A stretch of 64,000 nt of DNA from Stereum hirsutum FP-91666 SS1 (lineage: Eukaryota > Basidiomycota > Agaricomycetes > Russulales > Stereaceae). The notes beneath the pieces are model-generated. The model was not told where the DNA came from. It was given only the letters and a program-made list of their open reading frames with translations, and did no database searches. Of this stretch, positions 47,201 through 59,292 are shown one piece after another. The position numbers were made by a program, and so were the translations under genes. The stretch spans positions 404,566 through 468,565 of the forward strand of contig NW_006763141.1 of assembly GCF_000264905.1 (NCBI RefSeq), read 5' to 3'. The number at the start of each line of letters is the position of its first letter. The first letter of the stretch is position 1.

Positions 47201-48729
47201 AGCTGACCTCAAAAAACCTCAGATTTAGACGATGACTCAACCCCTGAACCGTCGTCCCCGAGCTCGAGTCAGCGATCAAAGTCTGAGCCGAAAAGGTCAG
47301 AGTTGGTGAAGCAATCCTATATCGATAAGTACTTTAGTGGTAAGTGTCCTGCCCTTTGCTATGAGCTTTGAAAATGAAATAATCCTGCGCGCTTTGTCTA
47401 GGTCGCACTCCTGCCGAACATGCAGACGAACGGCTTCGAGCGTCCGCATGGTATGCAGTGGGCTACAAGCACAAGAAGAAAGGCTTCGCCTGGTTGGGAG
47501 CACGCCAGCTAAACGCGATCAAAGCTGGTCAGTACTATCCCGATCTATGCAGTCCACTTCGATGATGCTAAATTATATCTGCTGATCATGCAGAGGCCAA
47601 TTATGGCGGGAAAATACCACTCGTAGTCGGTAGACGCGCCACGCCACTGAGTCAAACATCTTCGGACTTTTCGTCTTCATCGACACTAGTCGCTCCACTG
47701 GATGCTACCTCGACCCAACGCTCGACATTCTCGACACCCTCCTCTTCACAGAACTCGATAGACGCGGACGTGGATTCTGAGCCTTCGCCTTCACCTTCAC
47801 CTTCACCGTCACCCCCAACTCGTCCAATGACGCGCTCACGAGCGATCCGTCCTCCGCCTCTCCCGCGTCCAATCTCCCAATCCTCGTCTTCTACCAATGT
47901 TGCCTCAGACCCGAACCCAGACCCGCCCACAGATTCCGACTCCGATTCTTCGAGTGGCGACACTGACTTTTACTCCTACCACTCTCAATCTACGGTTGCC
48001 GACGACGAAGTTCTTCCCATCCTCCCAAAATCCGAAGACGACCTCCCCGGTTCAAGTCAAGGCTTGGATTTCAGTCTTCGGACAGCGGAGCTCCCCCGCC
48101 ACCCTGTCGCCACCGAAGTTCCCCCTTGTCGCTCGGGCCACTCAATAGGCTCTCACGAATGGCGCGTTATGCAAGGAGCGACTCGGAGTTGGAGGAGGTA
48201 TACGTGCAAGAAGTGTGCGTGTATCGTGAAGGAGACTAAGTCGAAAGCAAGCGGATTGTGGGATCCGGCTGGGTCGTCGTTCGATACGGGAGCAGTACCC
48301 GTGCAAATGACTGTTCGACGGGCTGAGAGCCCACCTACTGGTCCAGTGACTCGAGCTGGAGGTACGAGGGGTAGGCCAAGAACGAGGGCTCAGGATGTGA
48401 TGAGTCCTTCAAGCGGCACAGTTACGGTCGTCCAATCCACTCAACCTCGTGGTCGCGGTCAAGCTCTTAGGGGGGACGCATCCTCCGCTACGCTTGCTAC
48501 ATCAGAGCCCCTCTCTGTGGTCCTCGTTGTCGACCAGCCGAAACCATCCTTACCTGTCGCCACACCCAACCTTGACACTTGCCAGGGTAAACCCGGGGTG
48601 CAACACAAGTGGAAGTCTGGTGGTGCGAACGGCTTCTCGAGGAAGTATGTATGTGAGATGTGTCAGATGAAGGTGGAGGAGAAGAAGAAAGATGGCAGGT
48701 GGATCAGTTTTGATGTGATCAGGCGTTAG
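44285..48729 (+). CDS. Cellular RNA-dependent RNA polymerase (RNA silencing) with zinc-ribbon-like tail
   Basis: Fifteen exons give 1120 residues: 44285-44595, 44855-45047, 45113-45251, 45313-45545, 45606-45741, 45795-45913, 45984-46099, 46165-46187, 46245-46304, 46365-46419, 46493-46781, 46837-47146, 47223-47339, 47402-47527, 47594-48729. Landmarks of the eukaryotic RdRP (QDE-1/Sad-1) family: RYTFLGYTESQLK, SDGCGVI, IQIRWNGHKGMLV, VRPSMKKYD, FGIVDES, YAPGDMRVFKAV and the catalytic GGDLDGDKFWVC (metal-binding Asp at about 463, 465, 467). It makes dsRNA for Dicer in quelling or repeat control. The N-terminus is short: the polymerase domain begins almost at once, without the roughly 300 residues common in relatives. 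After residue 745 comes a Ser/Pro-rich linker with two Cys/His modules at about 921 and 1072. Intron 1 (259 bp) is long. Confidence 0.9.
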
Positions 48730-50042
48730 GCTGCTTACAATGCCAACATTTTCTCTTCGAGTCGTGCGTGTACGATCTGCCATGCCGCCATGTTTCTATC
48801 CCTTTCCTCGGTTCTATTCTCATTTCTACTCTCGGTTTTCTTTTCTGTCCTGCGGTTTATCGTCTCTTCTGGATTGTATTATGCTATGTGAGTTTCCTGC
48901 CGAATGCCCCGAGGTTCGATACCGGGAGCTGACGCTCTACTATACCGTCCCCTTTTCACACTTTTTCTTCATCGCGCTACCTCATTTATGCTTCACCCCT
49001 GCCTTCCACACCACTCGCGTCTCTATTTCCTGGATCATCGTCACCCCATGCTCCCGTTCCATGTTCACCCGCCTTTTTCAATTCATCGCCTGTCAATGAT
49101 TCTGCCTACCTCGCCACATGCACCCTCTGTCTTTTATCCTCTATCAGTTTCACTGGTTGTTACTTCACATGCGACACCCTACTTCGTACCTCCCAACACC
49201 GCGCTCTCCTCTCACCTCCTCGCACCCCGCCTTACCTCACCTCTACCTTGTACCGACTTTACCTGCTTCATCTTACCCCTTGCCCCTCTTCACCTTTACA
49301 TCCTCTTCTTCGTGACTTCGGCTTTTTGATTTTCAGATTGCTGAATTTGAGTCACGGCCATTTTCGTTTTGAGTGTTCACAACGACTATCGCTTGCTTCA
49401 CCCGATACGTATACCTACGCTTCCAGAAATGGCAATGTCATTCGAGGATCTCGTTCTTATACCTTAGGCATCAGGCCGGTTGGAATCGAGCCGCCCCATT
49501 GGTCACATAGGCTCTTTCGATTGCAAGTTCTTCCCTTTGGGGTCGCGAAATTGCCTTGAAGTTTGAAGCCTTGACTTCAAACTACCTTATCTAGAGTTTC
49601 GAGGTCTCTGGGCCAATCCTGCGCCCTGTCGCGCACTCGCAGACTCATCCCTCGACGAAGAACAATATCAAGAGGGTCTCTGCTATTGATTTCAGCCACA
49701 GTCTCAAAATGAAAGGAATTCGTAAGGATCAGACTCAAGGACGTAGATGAAGTTGGAGTTGGAGTTGACAACGGCGACTAGTAACAGTACGAGCCGAAAA
49801 AACGAAACCTGTGATCTGAGGCGATGAGGATGAAAAGGAGAGGGGGAGGAGACGGAGTGAAAAGCGGTGAGGACGGAATGGATACAAACATACATTAAGT
49901 AAAATGAATATATGTGCGAAAGCGAGCGGGTGGTGTACACTGGCAGCGGAGTTCGGTGGTCATGAGGGGTCGTACGTGAATGACGGACGGGATGGGATGG
50001 GAAGGAAGGAAGAACAGAGACTGAGCGAACAGTTCTCCCAGT
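48730..50042. other. Intergenic, pyrimidine-rich
   Basis: 48780-49330 is C/T-rich and gives long but featureless frames. No gene supported; the 3' ends of RdRP (plus) and UBC7 (minus) face each other. Confidence 0.55.
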
Positions 50043-51393
50043 CTAGTCAAAAGCCTCCTCTGCACTCCTGCGCACCAAGCGTCGGACCTTCTTCTTGTAG
50101 CCTAAACAAACATCAAACAATGAACGACAATGTGAGTATTACGAGGGAGAGGTGGTGGGGAGGAAGGAGAAGGGAAGTTGTACGTACCGGCAGGGTCCGT
50201 TCTGACCTCCTTCGCCGCGTCGACGTTCGCGGGACTGTCGAGGTTGGGCGTGTCCGATGACAGGAGGGAGATCACGCTTAGTAGCTATTTTTCGCAGTTG
50301 TGAGTCGTAGTATAGGGGCGGTGGGAGATGAAGTGGGTCACGCGATCGATTGACGATATAGAGTGGCGTAGGAGGGAAAGGGATAACAGAGAGCTCGGTC
50401 AGTTCAGAATTGAGAGAAAAGGTAGGAGAGTAATTTTGAAACAGTGTCGGATGATGGAAGAGGGAAGAGGGAGGAAATATGGGCATGTTGTCGTTTGGGG
50501 ATGTCCGTCTAAAACGTGTGGAAGGTGACGGAAGGCTATGGAAGGATGCGAACGGCGCGAAGGAAATGCGATTGTCAAGCTTTACTCACGATGGACTCGA
50601 TAGAGTGCACTGGCATCCATCGTTCGCCTGCGTCTTCGTATCCGTACTGATCGTCGCCAGGCGCATGCTGCAAACCCAGACGGGACGTGAGCACATCCCA
50701 CGGCTTCTCCGAAAGAATGCAAAAAGCAAGGATGAGGCAACTCACGAGAATGGAGATACAGACAGTACCATCCGCGTAAACTGTACATAACACCATCAGA
50801 GGTGATCCAAAGCATACGGGTAGAAGAAAGTAAGGGAGACGGAACGTACTGTTCGGATGCCACATCGGGGTGATAAAGCGCATCTTCGGCGGGAGCAATG
50901 GGAACTCAGAAGGGAAGGATAACCGTGCCTTGAAGAACCCTCCCTCACTATACGACAGAGCCATCCAAACAAGAACATAATCGTGAGCAAAGAATATATG
51001 TGCTGTAAATTGCGTTCACGCACTACATGGTGTCTGGTGGGCTGTTCGATCGCCATCGAACGAAGGTGTGATCAGTACTTGCGGATGGTGTGATGAGGAA
51101 TAATTCAAGCACGTACCCAATGATGAGGACCTCCCATTCCAGTAAGTTGTCATCATCGACGAGTCCTATAAATGCAATAATAAATTGACTGTTTCGAATA
51201 CCTCCTAGTGCAGTTCACGCAGAGATAGATCGTTCGTGCGTCTTCTGCTTGGGGTAGCATCATCAAGATATTGGAACGAGTGCATACCAGCAGAGAAACC
51301 CTCGACAGGATGCTTCGTGAGCTCAGTCAGTTGTCGGCGAAGGAGAAGGGTGTTCGACGGTGTGGACGTCCCCGGGGTACCTGGCTTAGACAT
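50043..51393 (-). CDS. UBC7: Ubiquitin-conjugating enzyme E2 of the Ubc7/UBE2G type
   Basis: Eight exons on the minus strand (51393-51288, 51165-51117, 51041-51024, 50947-50850, 50780-50746, 50667-50590, 50284-50188, 50101-50043) give 179 residues. The E2 fold is complete: LLLRRQLTEL, EWEVLIIGPPDTMYEGGFF, FPSEFPLLPPKMRF, then HPNIYADGTVCISIL with the thiol-acceptor Cys at about residue 98. The insert HAPGDDQYGYEDAGERW right after the active site is the acidic-loop hallmark of Ubc7/UBE2G. It would charge ubiquitin for ER-associated degradation with Hrd1/Doa10. LLSVISLLSSDTPNLDSPANVDAAK follows. Intron 6 (50589-50285) is 305 bp; the others are 51-122 bp. One exon is only 18 bp. Confidence 0.95.
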
Positions 51394-51976
51394 GATATTC
51401 TCCGTTCTCTACAAGTTCCTAATAGCAAGGTCAAATATCTGCTACAAAATAGCTGAGGTGCAAGGGGTCAAGCAGATGCTGAGGACGTTAAGAGCGAGCT
51501 GGGGGATGGTGGTGGCAAGCAGACAAGGGGTGCTCGGTCCTTCGTCCGCATGTTATAGTGATGATTATGTCAGCTGTAGTGATCGGGCTACAAAGTAACA
51601 AGCACTGCTACAAACGGTTTCAAGCTTTCGTCACTTCCCGCACTTAGCCTGGCTCTGGTTTGTTGTCTTCGAGAACGTGCTCATAAACGACAGTACGTCG
51701 CCTTTCATTGTTCTTGTTGTCTTCGAATGACTAAGAAGTTATGTTGTGTAAAGACCTTGGGTTTGACAACAATCCCTTCGCGTTCGGCGCTGTGGTTGTC
51801 CAAACACGTCACCCCCACAATCAATCGTGCAAGAAGGCCCCTTGCACCGTTGCAATCGGTGTTTTGGCATAGCTACGGAACTTAAACCGTTGTTATATTA
51901 TAGTTACCGACCCTTCAGCGCATAGTCGCCCATCGACAGAAAGGACGCGTCTTATACCGTCCGACAAAGTCCAAGG
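51394..51976. promoter_or_regulatory. Divergent promoter shared by UBC7 and EMC1
   Basis: 583 bp between the two start codons, no gene seen. Both neighbours serve ER protein quality control, so shared control is plausible but inferred. Confidence 0.5.
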
Positions 51977-54900
51977 ATGCGTTGGACCAGCTCATCTCTC
52001 GTGACAGGCCTTGCCTTCTTGGCCTCTGCCAATGCACTTCTTGAATCACAAGCCGGCGTAATAGACTGGAACAAAGCCCAGCTTGGGGTCCCATTTACGC
52101 GCTCAATTGCCACGGCACCATCATTACATGCACCACCACGAAAGTCAAGGTTGAAAACGAAGGCACCTCCAGGAGAAGGGATGTTAATCAGTGGGACACA
52201 TAGTAACGTGTTGGGTGCGGTGCATGCGAATAATGGATCAGTTGGTAGGTACGCAGTTGTTTTGTACAATGCTCGAACGATTGTTGACAGTCGCACTGTG
52301 GCCCAAACGAACAGCATGGAGGTGGATATACGAACCAGAAGATCCTATCATTGGCTATCACAAACATGACGATGGTATGTATCTTCATCCTCCACTTCTT
52401 GTGGGTCCGATGCGGCTCAGTTCATTCCACTGATCGCTTTCCTCGTCGTAGTTGTTGCGTCACTATCGGGACCAGGTGGCGCCACACTTCGGACATTCGA
52501 CTATACTTCAGGGGCCCTCATCGTAGAACGGCGTCTGCATAAACCGGAGTCCGCCCGTCTACTTGAACCAGACCACACCGGTGCTTCCATCGCCTTCGTT
52601 TCCTCTTCGGCCTCAGAGTCGATCGACCTCATTGTCTTGACGGAAGGCCACGTCGTACGGAAGTTAGATAGTACGGGTAAAGAATTGTGGAAATGGATTT
52701 CACCGGATCAGACGTACGTCCTTCCATTGTTAAGATTGTCGTTGTCATGAGGCTAAGTCTAGAACCAACAGGTCTCAGGTCATCTACTCAAAGATCATCG
52801 CCACACCCACAACGGCCTACATTGTCGGCCTCTCTAAATCTTTCGCCTCATACACTCTTCACGTAACATCTCTGTCCACCTCCTCAGGCGCGGAACTGGC
52901 CTCGGCAAATATCCCGTCCAGCATCACCGACGGTCCTTCATCCCTTCTCTCCCTGTACCCAACCACGTCCGCCCCTCAAATTGTCTGGCTCGAATCCGGC
53001 ACCATCAAATCCGTTGCACTCACACAAAAGCTTGACTCGAAGCCTACAGCCATCAAAGCCGCGTCATATGAGCAGGTACTGGATGTAGGATTGGCGGAGC
53101 AGGGGTATTTTGTGGCTTTGAAGGCGGGAGATGGGACAGCAAGGATTGTGAAATTGACCGAAGAGAAGGAAGGGTTGAAGGTTGTTTGGGAATTTGCTGA
53201 CTCGGTTCGTCTGAGTCGTATCTTGGAAGTGCTTGCATGGCTATTGACTTGGATGGAATCCAGGCCAGGTCGGCTGTGAATGCGGAGTCGATGTATGTGG
53301 GTGGATTGGACGGCGAGGGCATGCCGTATATTGGGAGGGTGTTTTGGTCGCATGCTTTGAAAGTAAGTCTCCTGCTCTATTCTTTCCCATAGACTTCTGG
53401 ACGTGGTGCTGATTTCATTCAATATGTTTGTTTTCACTTATAGAAAGGCTCCGCACATGTGTACGCGCCACATCTCGCAGACGGAAAAGGTCTCGTCTCA
53501 GGCTTCACCTTCGCCTTCGACACCAACACGCATGGTATCCTAACTCATGTACGCGTGATCTATCTCATCTCCTCGTCAATCTTACTTAGCGATCAATGTC
53601 GACGTGCAGGCGGCCCTGCAAGTCCCCTACCCACAAGCTTACGACCTCGTCCCCTACCTCTCTCTCACTACTTCAACTGGCGCGATTCAACTCTGGCAAG
53701 GCGATCGTCTCCTCTGGACGCGCGAAGAGTCACTCGCACATATCGCCGTAGCTGAGATGGTCGAACTTCCGGAGGCTCGCGATATTCTCAGTAGTTCTGG
53801 TGACCACAGGACGGAATCTTTCATCGAGAGGGTGCAACGCCAGATCGTCGACGCCAAGGACCTACCTGCTTACCTCGTACACTTCATCAAGCGCTTTGCT
53901 ACGGGGTCTTATGCATCCGCTTTGACCGCTCCTACTCCTGCGCTTACCGGTACCGTCAATCCCACGAACGAGACTGCAGCTATCGTTGAGCTTGCTCGTG
54001 ATGAGTTCGGGTTCCGCAAGATTATAGTCGCGGCTACTGAGTACGGAAAGGTGTATGGTTTGGACTCGAGTAATGGGGAGATTGTATGGAGTAGGGTGTT
54101 TGCGTTGGGTTGGGCGGTGGAGGTGGGTGCAAAGATCGTGCCTGTGAAGGTTTTCGTGGTGAGAGCCGTGGGGGATATTGATGACGAGGGAAAGACGGCT
54201 GGACCTGAGGTCGTTGTCGTGGCGCAGAGGATTGCTGATAATGGTCTGGTGGATACGGTGCTGTTCCATGTCAACGCACTTACAGGCGAGAATGTGAGGG
54301 AAGAGGAGAAAAAGGGAGCATTACTGCAGGGTTTCGACATCATTCAGGGCCCTATCGTCGACGCCTACTTGCTTCCAACTGACGAGGCGAAAGTTGTCGT
54401 ACTCCTCGACGAGTTCCTCCAGGTATGTTGGTCGGTTTTGCTCACTCTTGCTGGTCTAAATTTTAAGCCTATCTGCCGTCATCTTAGGTCTACCTCTACC
54501 CCGAAACCGACATCACGAAATCCCTCTTCGCATCCCTCTCCCCAAGCCTCCACTTCCCACTCCGGACAGGCCGCCCAGGAGCCCGCCAACTCACAGGCCA
54601 CTCGATCGCTCCTGACTCTGGCCTCTCCCGCCACACCGCCAGTGGCCCAACATGGCAGACCTCACTCCCTCCCGCACACGACATCATCGAAATCGTCAGA
54701 AAACCTACGGGTCCAGTGGCCAGCCTCGGAAAAGTACTGGGTAACCGTACCACGCTATACAAATACCTCACCCCGACGCTGTTCGCTGTGATCTCTGGAG
54801 GAGCGGAGGACTGCGCCATCAGTGTGTTGGATGGGGCGAAAGGGAGTTTGGTGTATAGTGTCATGTTTCCAGGTGGGGGAGGGTGTGAGGATGTGAAGGC

Positions 54901-55760
54901 AAGCTTTGTGGAGAATTGGTTGGTGTATGTGTTTTGGGATGGGGAGAGTAAAGGGGTTGGGGAGGCAAAGGGGTATAGGATGGTTTCGGTGGAGTTGTAT
55001 GAGGGCAAGGGGGCGGATGATAAGACACGGAGGTTAGTACTTTTACTACATACCTTCCCGCTCTACTGCAGGGAATGGTCACTGAAAATTTTTCCTCATT
55101 TAGTTCCGATATGTCGTCCTACTCGAACAAGAGCCTCGATGTTAGGGCGATCAGCCAGTCGTTCGTGTTCCCACATGGGGTCACGGCTCTGGCTACGACT
55201 TCCACTAAGTTTGGTGTGACGACGAAGGATCTCATCGGTACGCATCTCTTGACCATCTCACTTTCGTCTTTATGAACGCGTCCTGACCTCATTGTTTCAG
55301 TTGCGAACGAGAAGCACCAGATCCAGTCCTTCCCGAGAAGACTGCTAGATCCCCGTCGACCAAAACAAAAGCCCACGGCAGAAGAGCAAGAAGAGATGCT
55401 TTTCCAGTATGATCCCCTCATCCCAGACGACCCCCGTCGCGTTCTCTCACACACTTACGAGGTCAGTTTTATCTCTGTCCGTCCTCTATAGATATGCATT
55501 TGCTGACTGCTATTCTTCAGGTTGCAAATGTCCGCCAAGTACTGACCTCCCCCGCTCTCCTCGAATCCACCTCCCTCGTCTTCGCCTACGGTCTTGACCT
55601 CTTCTTTACACGCGTCACGCCCTCAGGAACGTTCGATATCCTGAGTGAGAACTTCAATAAGGTACAATTGGTGTTGACGATTACTGGATTGGCTGTGGCA
55701 ATTATTGTGACGAAGCCGATGGTGGAGAGGAAGAGGTTGAGGGAGAGATGGTACCAGTGA
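51977..55760 (+). CDS. EMC1: ER membrane protein complex subunit 1
   Basis: Eleven exons give 1039 residues: 51977-52244, 52315-52374, 52452-52713, 52772-53204, 53264-53362, 53444-53548, 53610-54422, 54488-55032, 55104-55237, 55301-55461, 55521-55760. There is a signal peptide (TGLAFLASANAL), then a luminal beta-propeller of PQQ-like repeats (SNVLGAVHANNGSVAWRW, EPEDPIIGYHKHDD, GKVYGLDSSNGEIVW). The conserved C-terminal DUF1620 region follows (QSFVFPHGVTALATTSTKFGVTTKDLI, IQSFPRRLLDPRRP) and one C-terminal membrane helix (VLTITGLAVAIIV) with a short basic cytosolic tail. EMC1 is the large luminal scaffold of the EMC membrane-protein insertase. All junctions keep phase. Confidence 0.95.
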
Positions 55761-56084
55761 GGTGAACGTTTCGTGAGGAATACTGAGTGGATATTTATGC
55801 TTTGTAAAGGATAAGATGATGGATACATAGATGTGGACAATAAAACCGACTGGGGGGTGTCTGCTTTGTCTGCGAAACGGGCACGCGGCGTATGCCGTGT
55901 CGGAGCATGAATTCGTATTACAATCAATTTCATCTCTCTCCGCCACCACATCATCCAGGCCACACTTCTCCACAGCGACGAAAAAAACGGTCGGAGGATA
56001 GGTAAATACGTTTGATCTTGCGTAAGGAGGGTATATATAAAATCTTTTATATACTCCAGACCTCTGCCATTGTCTCTATCCTAG
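55761..56084. promoter_or_regulatory. Intergenic, promoter of RGG protein
   Basis: TATATATAA at 56032-56040, 45 bp before the next ATG. No gene seen. Confidence 0.5.
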
Positions 56085-57044
56085 ATGGAACCGAGTTCTT
56101 CGAGCGCCACAGCTGCAGATGGTCCAAGTCCTTCTAGAGGCAGAGGACGAGGGCGAGGACGAGGAAAGTCTCGAGGTGGACTCGGAAAGTATCTTCGTGC
56201 TCGTGGTCGCGGTCGCGGTGGAGGTCGTCCAGCTGAATTTCGAGAACGACTGCTCCTGGATGGAGAACGTACAGAAGAACTGGATGAAGAGGAAGCTCAG
56301 GAATTACAGCAGAGATACTCCAGGCGCCAACTTGGCACGAATGCCGACAGGTACGTCGAGGATGAGCCTGAACTAGACTCGGATGGTAAGCCCTTGCTAT
56401 TGAAAAGCCATGTGATACGGCGTTAACGGGATGTGATAATCACAGGAGAGCCTATACTTGAGCCCGAGGTTGACTTGTCGAAGTTCTTGGAGAGGCAACG
56501 TCTGGATGATGGTGCTGGGCCAACACTGAAGCCTCCAGAAAACCAAGTTGATGAAGATGACGTGGACCATACCTTGGCACATATCTCTGGTAAAGGCATG
56601 TCAGAACCGCCCAGCCACAAGGGCAAGGTGCAACAAATCGAATGGGACCCAGAACTCGAGGCGATGAGCCAGGAGAAAGCCGCGGCGGAAGCAAGCAGAG
56701 GTGAGTCCGGAGAACAAAATATTTTCCGACTTTTGGGACTGATATTTAATGGTCCCACAGATCTGAAGACACGGTTCAGGGCAAAAGCTGCTTCGCCACA
56801 GAGAGGCAGACCGAACACTCGCGGGGCAGCGACACGAAAACAAGGTATAGTCCCTCCTTTTCTGGATTCCTTCCAGTCGTCCACTCTAATTGTTGGATAT
56901 CTTTACGCCAAATCGCTAACTGCATGGTGACATGCTCTAGACAGGTCTTATGTACAAGCACCACCGCTCCCGCTCGAAGCTAAAGAGCCACCCAAGGCTC
57001 CGAAGGCTCAGATGGAGGACTTTTTGGATGATTTACTTGGATAA
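56085..57044 (+). CDS. RGG-rich nuclear-type protein, unknown
   Basis: Four exons (56085-56385, 56446-56700, 56761-56844, 56941-57044) give 247 residues. The N-terminus is an Arg/Gly repeat (GRGRGRGRGKSRGG.. RARGRGRGGGRP), the kind of RGG box that binds RNA and is methylated on arginine. A charged helix follows (ERTEELDEEEAQELQQRY) with SRRQLGTNADRYVEDEPELDSDGEPI, then acidic stretches. The C-terminus is MEDFLDDLLG, an acidic amphipathic end. There is no signal or membrane segment. It resembles RNA- or chromatin-associated adaptor proteins, but I do not recognise the family. All introns are 60-96 bp and in phase. Confidence 0.75.
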
Positions 57045-57751
57045 CTGCACCTTCCACTACTCCATGAAAGACTGATGCTCTCGGCATTTCGACAGTGAGT
57101 TGACAGACTCACCAGCCTCTTGCCGGGCTCCCTCCACCACAGGTTCAATGAAGACCACACATCAGACGATGAGAGCACGATTGCGAAGCAGCAAATGCAT
57201 TGTCCGTTCAACGTTGTAGAGCTATACCCTCTGAAAACCCGCAGAGAATCGAAGACAGGAGAGCGTAGCGACAGTGAACAAAATCCGAGTCACGAATGAC
57301 GAGAAGACTGTATAGCAGCAGGAATCGTGTAAGTGCAGCCGAATGTCCGCAGTGAGATTGATATGATATAGGTCGGATAAGGGGGAAGGGACGTTGATAA
57401 TGACACAAGAAAAGAGACACAATGCTGAATGCAGTGAAGGGTGAGAGATGAGATGAGGTCGTGAGGTCGTGAAGGAAGATGAAGATTATACACTGAATTT
57501 GAAGAATCTGTCAGGAGAACGAAGCGAAGATGAAGCTAAGATGAGATGAGGTCGTAAGGTCGTGCTGGAAGATTATACACCGAATTGAAAGAATCTATCA
57601 TGAGAGCGAAGCGAAAATTATATGGCCATGTCGTCTATACATGTGCATGAAGGAAAAGGCAATGCTGTCCGAGAATGTGCTCCTACTATACTGTATCCCG
57701 CGAAAGCCATAAAGGTAGGCGGACGTAGCAGATATGCGGAGACACAAGGTC
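57045..57751. other. Intergenic with a 93-bp tandem repeat
   Basis: No gene seen apart from the repeat at 57447-57616. The STE3 gene ends at 57752 from the right. Confidence 0.55.
57447..57616. repeat. 93-bp direct repeat, about 1.8 copies
   Basis: gatgagatgaggtcgt starts at 57447 and again at 57540. The copies share the gattatacac and gagcgaagcgaa-type blocks and differ by a few substitutions and a deletion of about 10 bp. Confidence 0.85.
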
Positions 57752-59292
57752 CTAGACGACAACGTACCCGTTATCACCCTTCTCCGCCATGTTTGATGAC
57801 TCGTGGGAAACGACGGTTTTGTATTCATCAGTCGACGTAGGTCTCAACGTGGACGACGATGCTGAAGAACTAGGATCTTCGGGCATCTCGTCAATAAAGT
57901 CAAGGGAGTCGCGAAGGCGTTGGGTCTGCTTGCGATCCTGCGTCGGAAGGATTGGTCCGTGACGGCGGTCAAGCGGCTTTTGAGTGCTGTGAACAAAATG
58001 AGTAGAGTGACTCGTCCATGATCAAAGACACACTTACAAGCGACGCAAGAAGGGAGCATGTTTGATACAGAGATCCAAAGCCTTGCGGTATCCCCTCTTC
58101 GCTTCCTGCGCGAAACCGAAGAAGCCGAAAAAGACAATCGCGCACGCAGGTACCATCCATCTCGTTAGCTCCATGGACACGGCACCCTTATGGTTGGTTT
58201 GCCAAAGAACCAAGGGATACAGGTTGACTCTGGGATAATCGAAATGTGTGTCGGCCCAGCTAATCCAAGGCTGGATGGTACCGTTGATGATGGTGAGATA
58301 CATGCCGTATGCACTGATAGGGATGGTGATGAGGAGATCGGCAGAGGCCAAGGCCATGAGACGGAAGTATCGGTCGAAGGTGAGGGAAGAATGGCGTCGC
58401 AAGACTTGGTTGAACTCGGACCGCCGACGAACGAATGTTCGTAGAGTCAAAACTAGTCAATCAAAGATTGTTAAAGTGAAGAGTCAGTTTATGGTTATAG
58501 TCGTTGTGATCGAGCAATCAAGGGACGAACGGCAGTAGATCCCAGAGACTGAACCAATGGCTAATGGCCAAGCCGAAACCAGAGCGTACGCGACCGGAGT
58601 ATTGTAGATGGCAGGGAAGCAGCCAAAGTCCTCGTAAATATCATAGCGATGCCCTTGAGGAGAATAAATTTCAAAAAAGGAAGAGCTAGAATGAAGAGCA
58701 AGATGGTGTACCTTGCACAATGCAAGCTACACAAAAATGCGGAATATATGAGTAAGATGAAGAGAAAGACAGGGTCCGCAAAAAGCACACACCTAACACG
58801 ATCTGGACAACTGGGATACCGAGTCCAATGACCATGTCAACTAAGATAGCCTTTTGTTTCTGAAACGGAGCCAAGGATGATCAATGCATGGAAACATGGT
58901 ATATGACCAGGACGTACATCGCGAAGACCAGTAGTGACGCTGGAGGTAGTGCCAGAAGCTATGATATAAAGTCGACGATTGATACAAAGAGATGCGGCCG
59001 GTATGGCAACGGCACTGCCGAGTATGATACGGATGGCTATGGAGGGCAGTCAGTGCCGAGTTCCAAGAAATGCGGGACGCGACTTACATATTTCACACCA
59101 GGCTGGAGCAAGGTCCGTTGCATTACCATGCCATACAACAGAATTGACGAAAAAGTTGAGGCAAGCGATCCCTACCCAGAACATGTAGAGACATGTGCCT
59201 GAGTTCCATGCCTGCATGTGCCACGGCAGAGGAAGCATAACGAGACATAGCCCGAGGAAGGCAAAAATGGAGAAAGCAGGATAAGTCGACAT
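57752..59292 (-). CDS. STE3: STE3-type pheromone receptor (GPCR), receptor 1
   Basis: Seven exons on the minus strand (59292-59088, 59036-58918, 58859-58793, 58726-58712, 58653-58531, 58452-58038, 57986-57752) give 392 residues. Seven hydrophobic segments are visible, beginning FSIFAFLGLCLVMLPLPW and VGIACLNFFVNSVVW. Family signatures are WCEISIRIILG, ACIVQGHRYDIYEDFGCFP, RRRSEFNQVLRRHSSLTFDRYFRLMALA and the third-loop/TM6 area ADLLITIPISAYGMY. The cytoplasmic tail is hydrophilic and Ser-rich. The receptor binds a farnesylated peptide from a different mating type and signals through a G-alpha to the MAPK cascade. Exon 4 is only 15 bp and was placed by the conserved IVQGHRYD. The ATG at 59292 is the first in frame. 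The pheromone gene at 59819 points away from it. Confidence 0.95.

Noticed and set aside
48904..49329. 141-codon plus-strand frame rich in Ser, Pro, His and Leu
   Set aside because: Follows from pyrimidine-rich 3' flank of the RdRP gene; composition is that of noncoding C/T-rich DNA.
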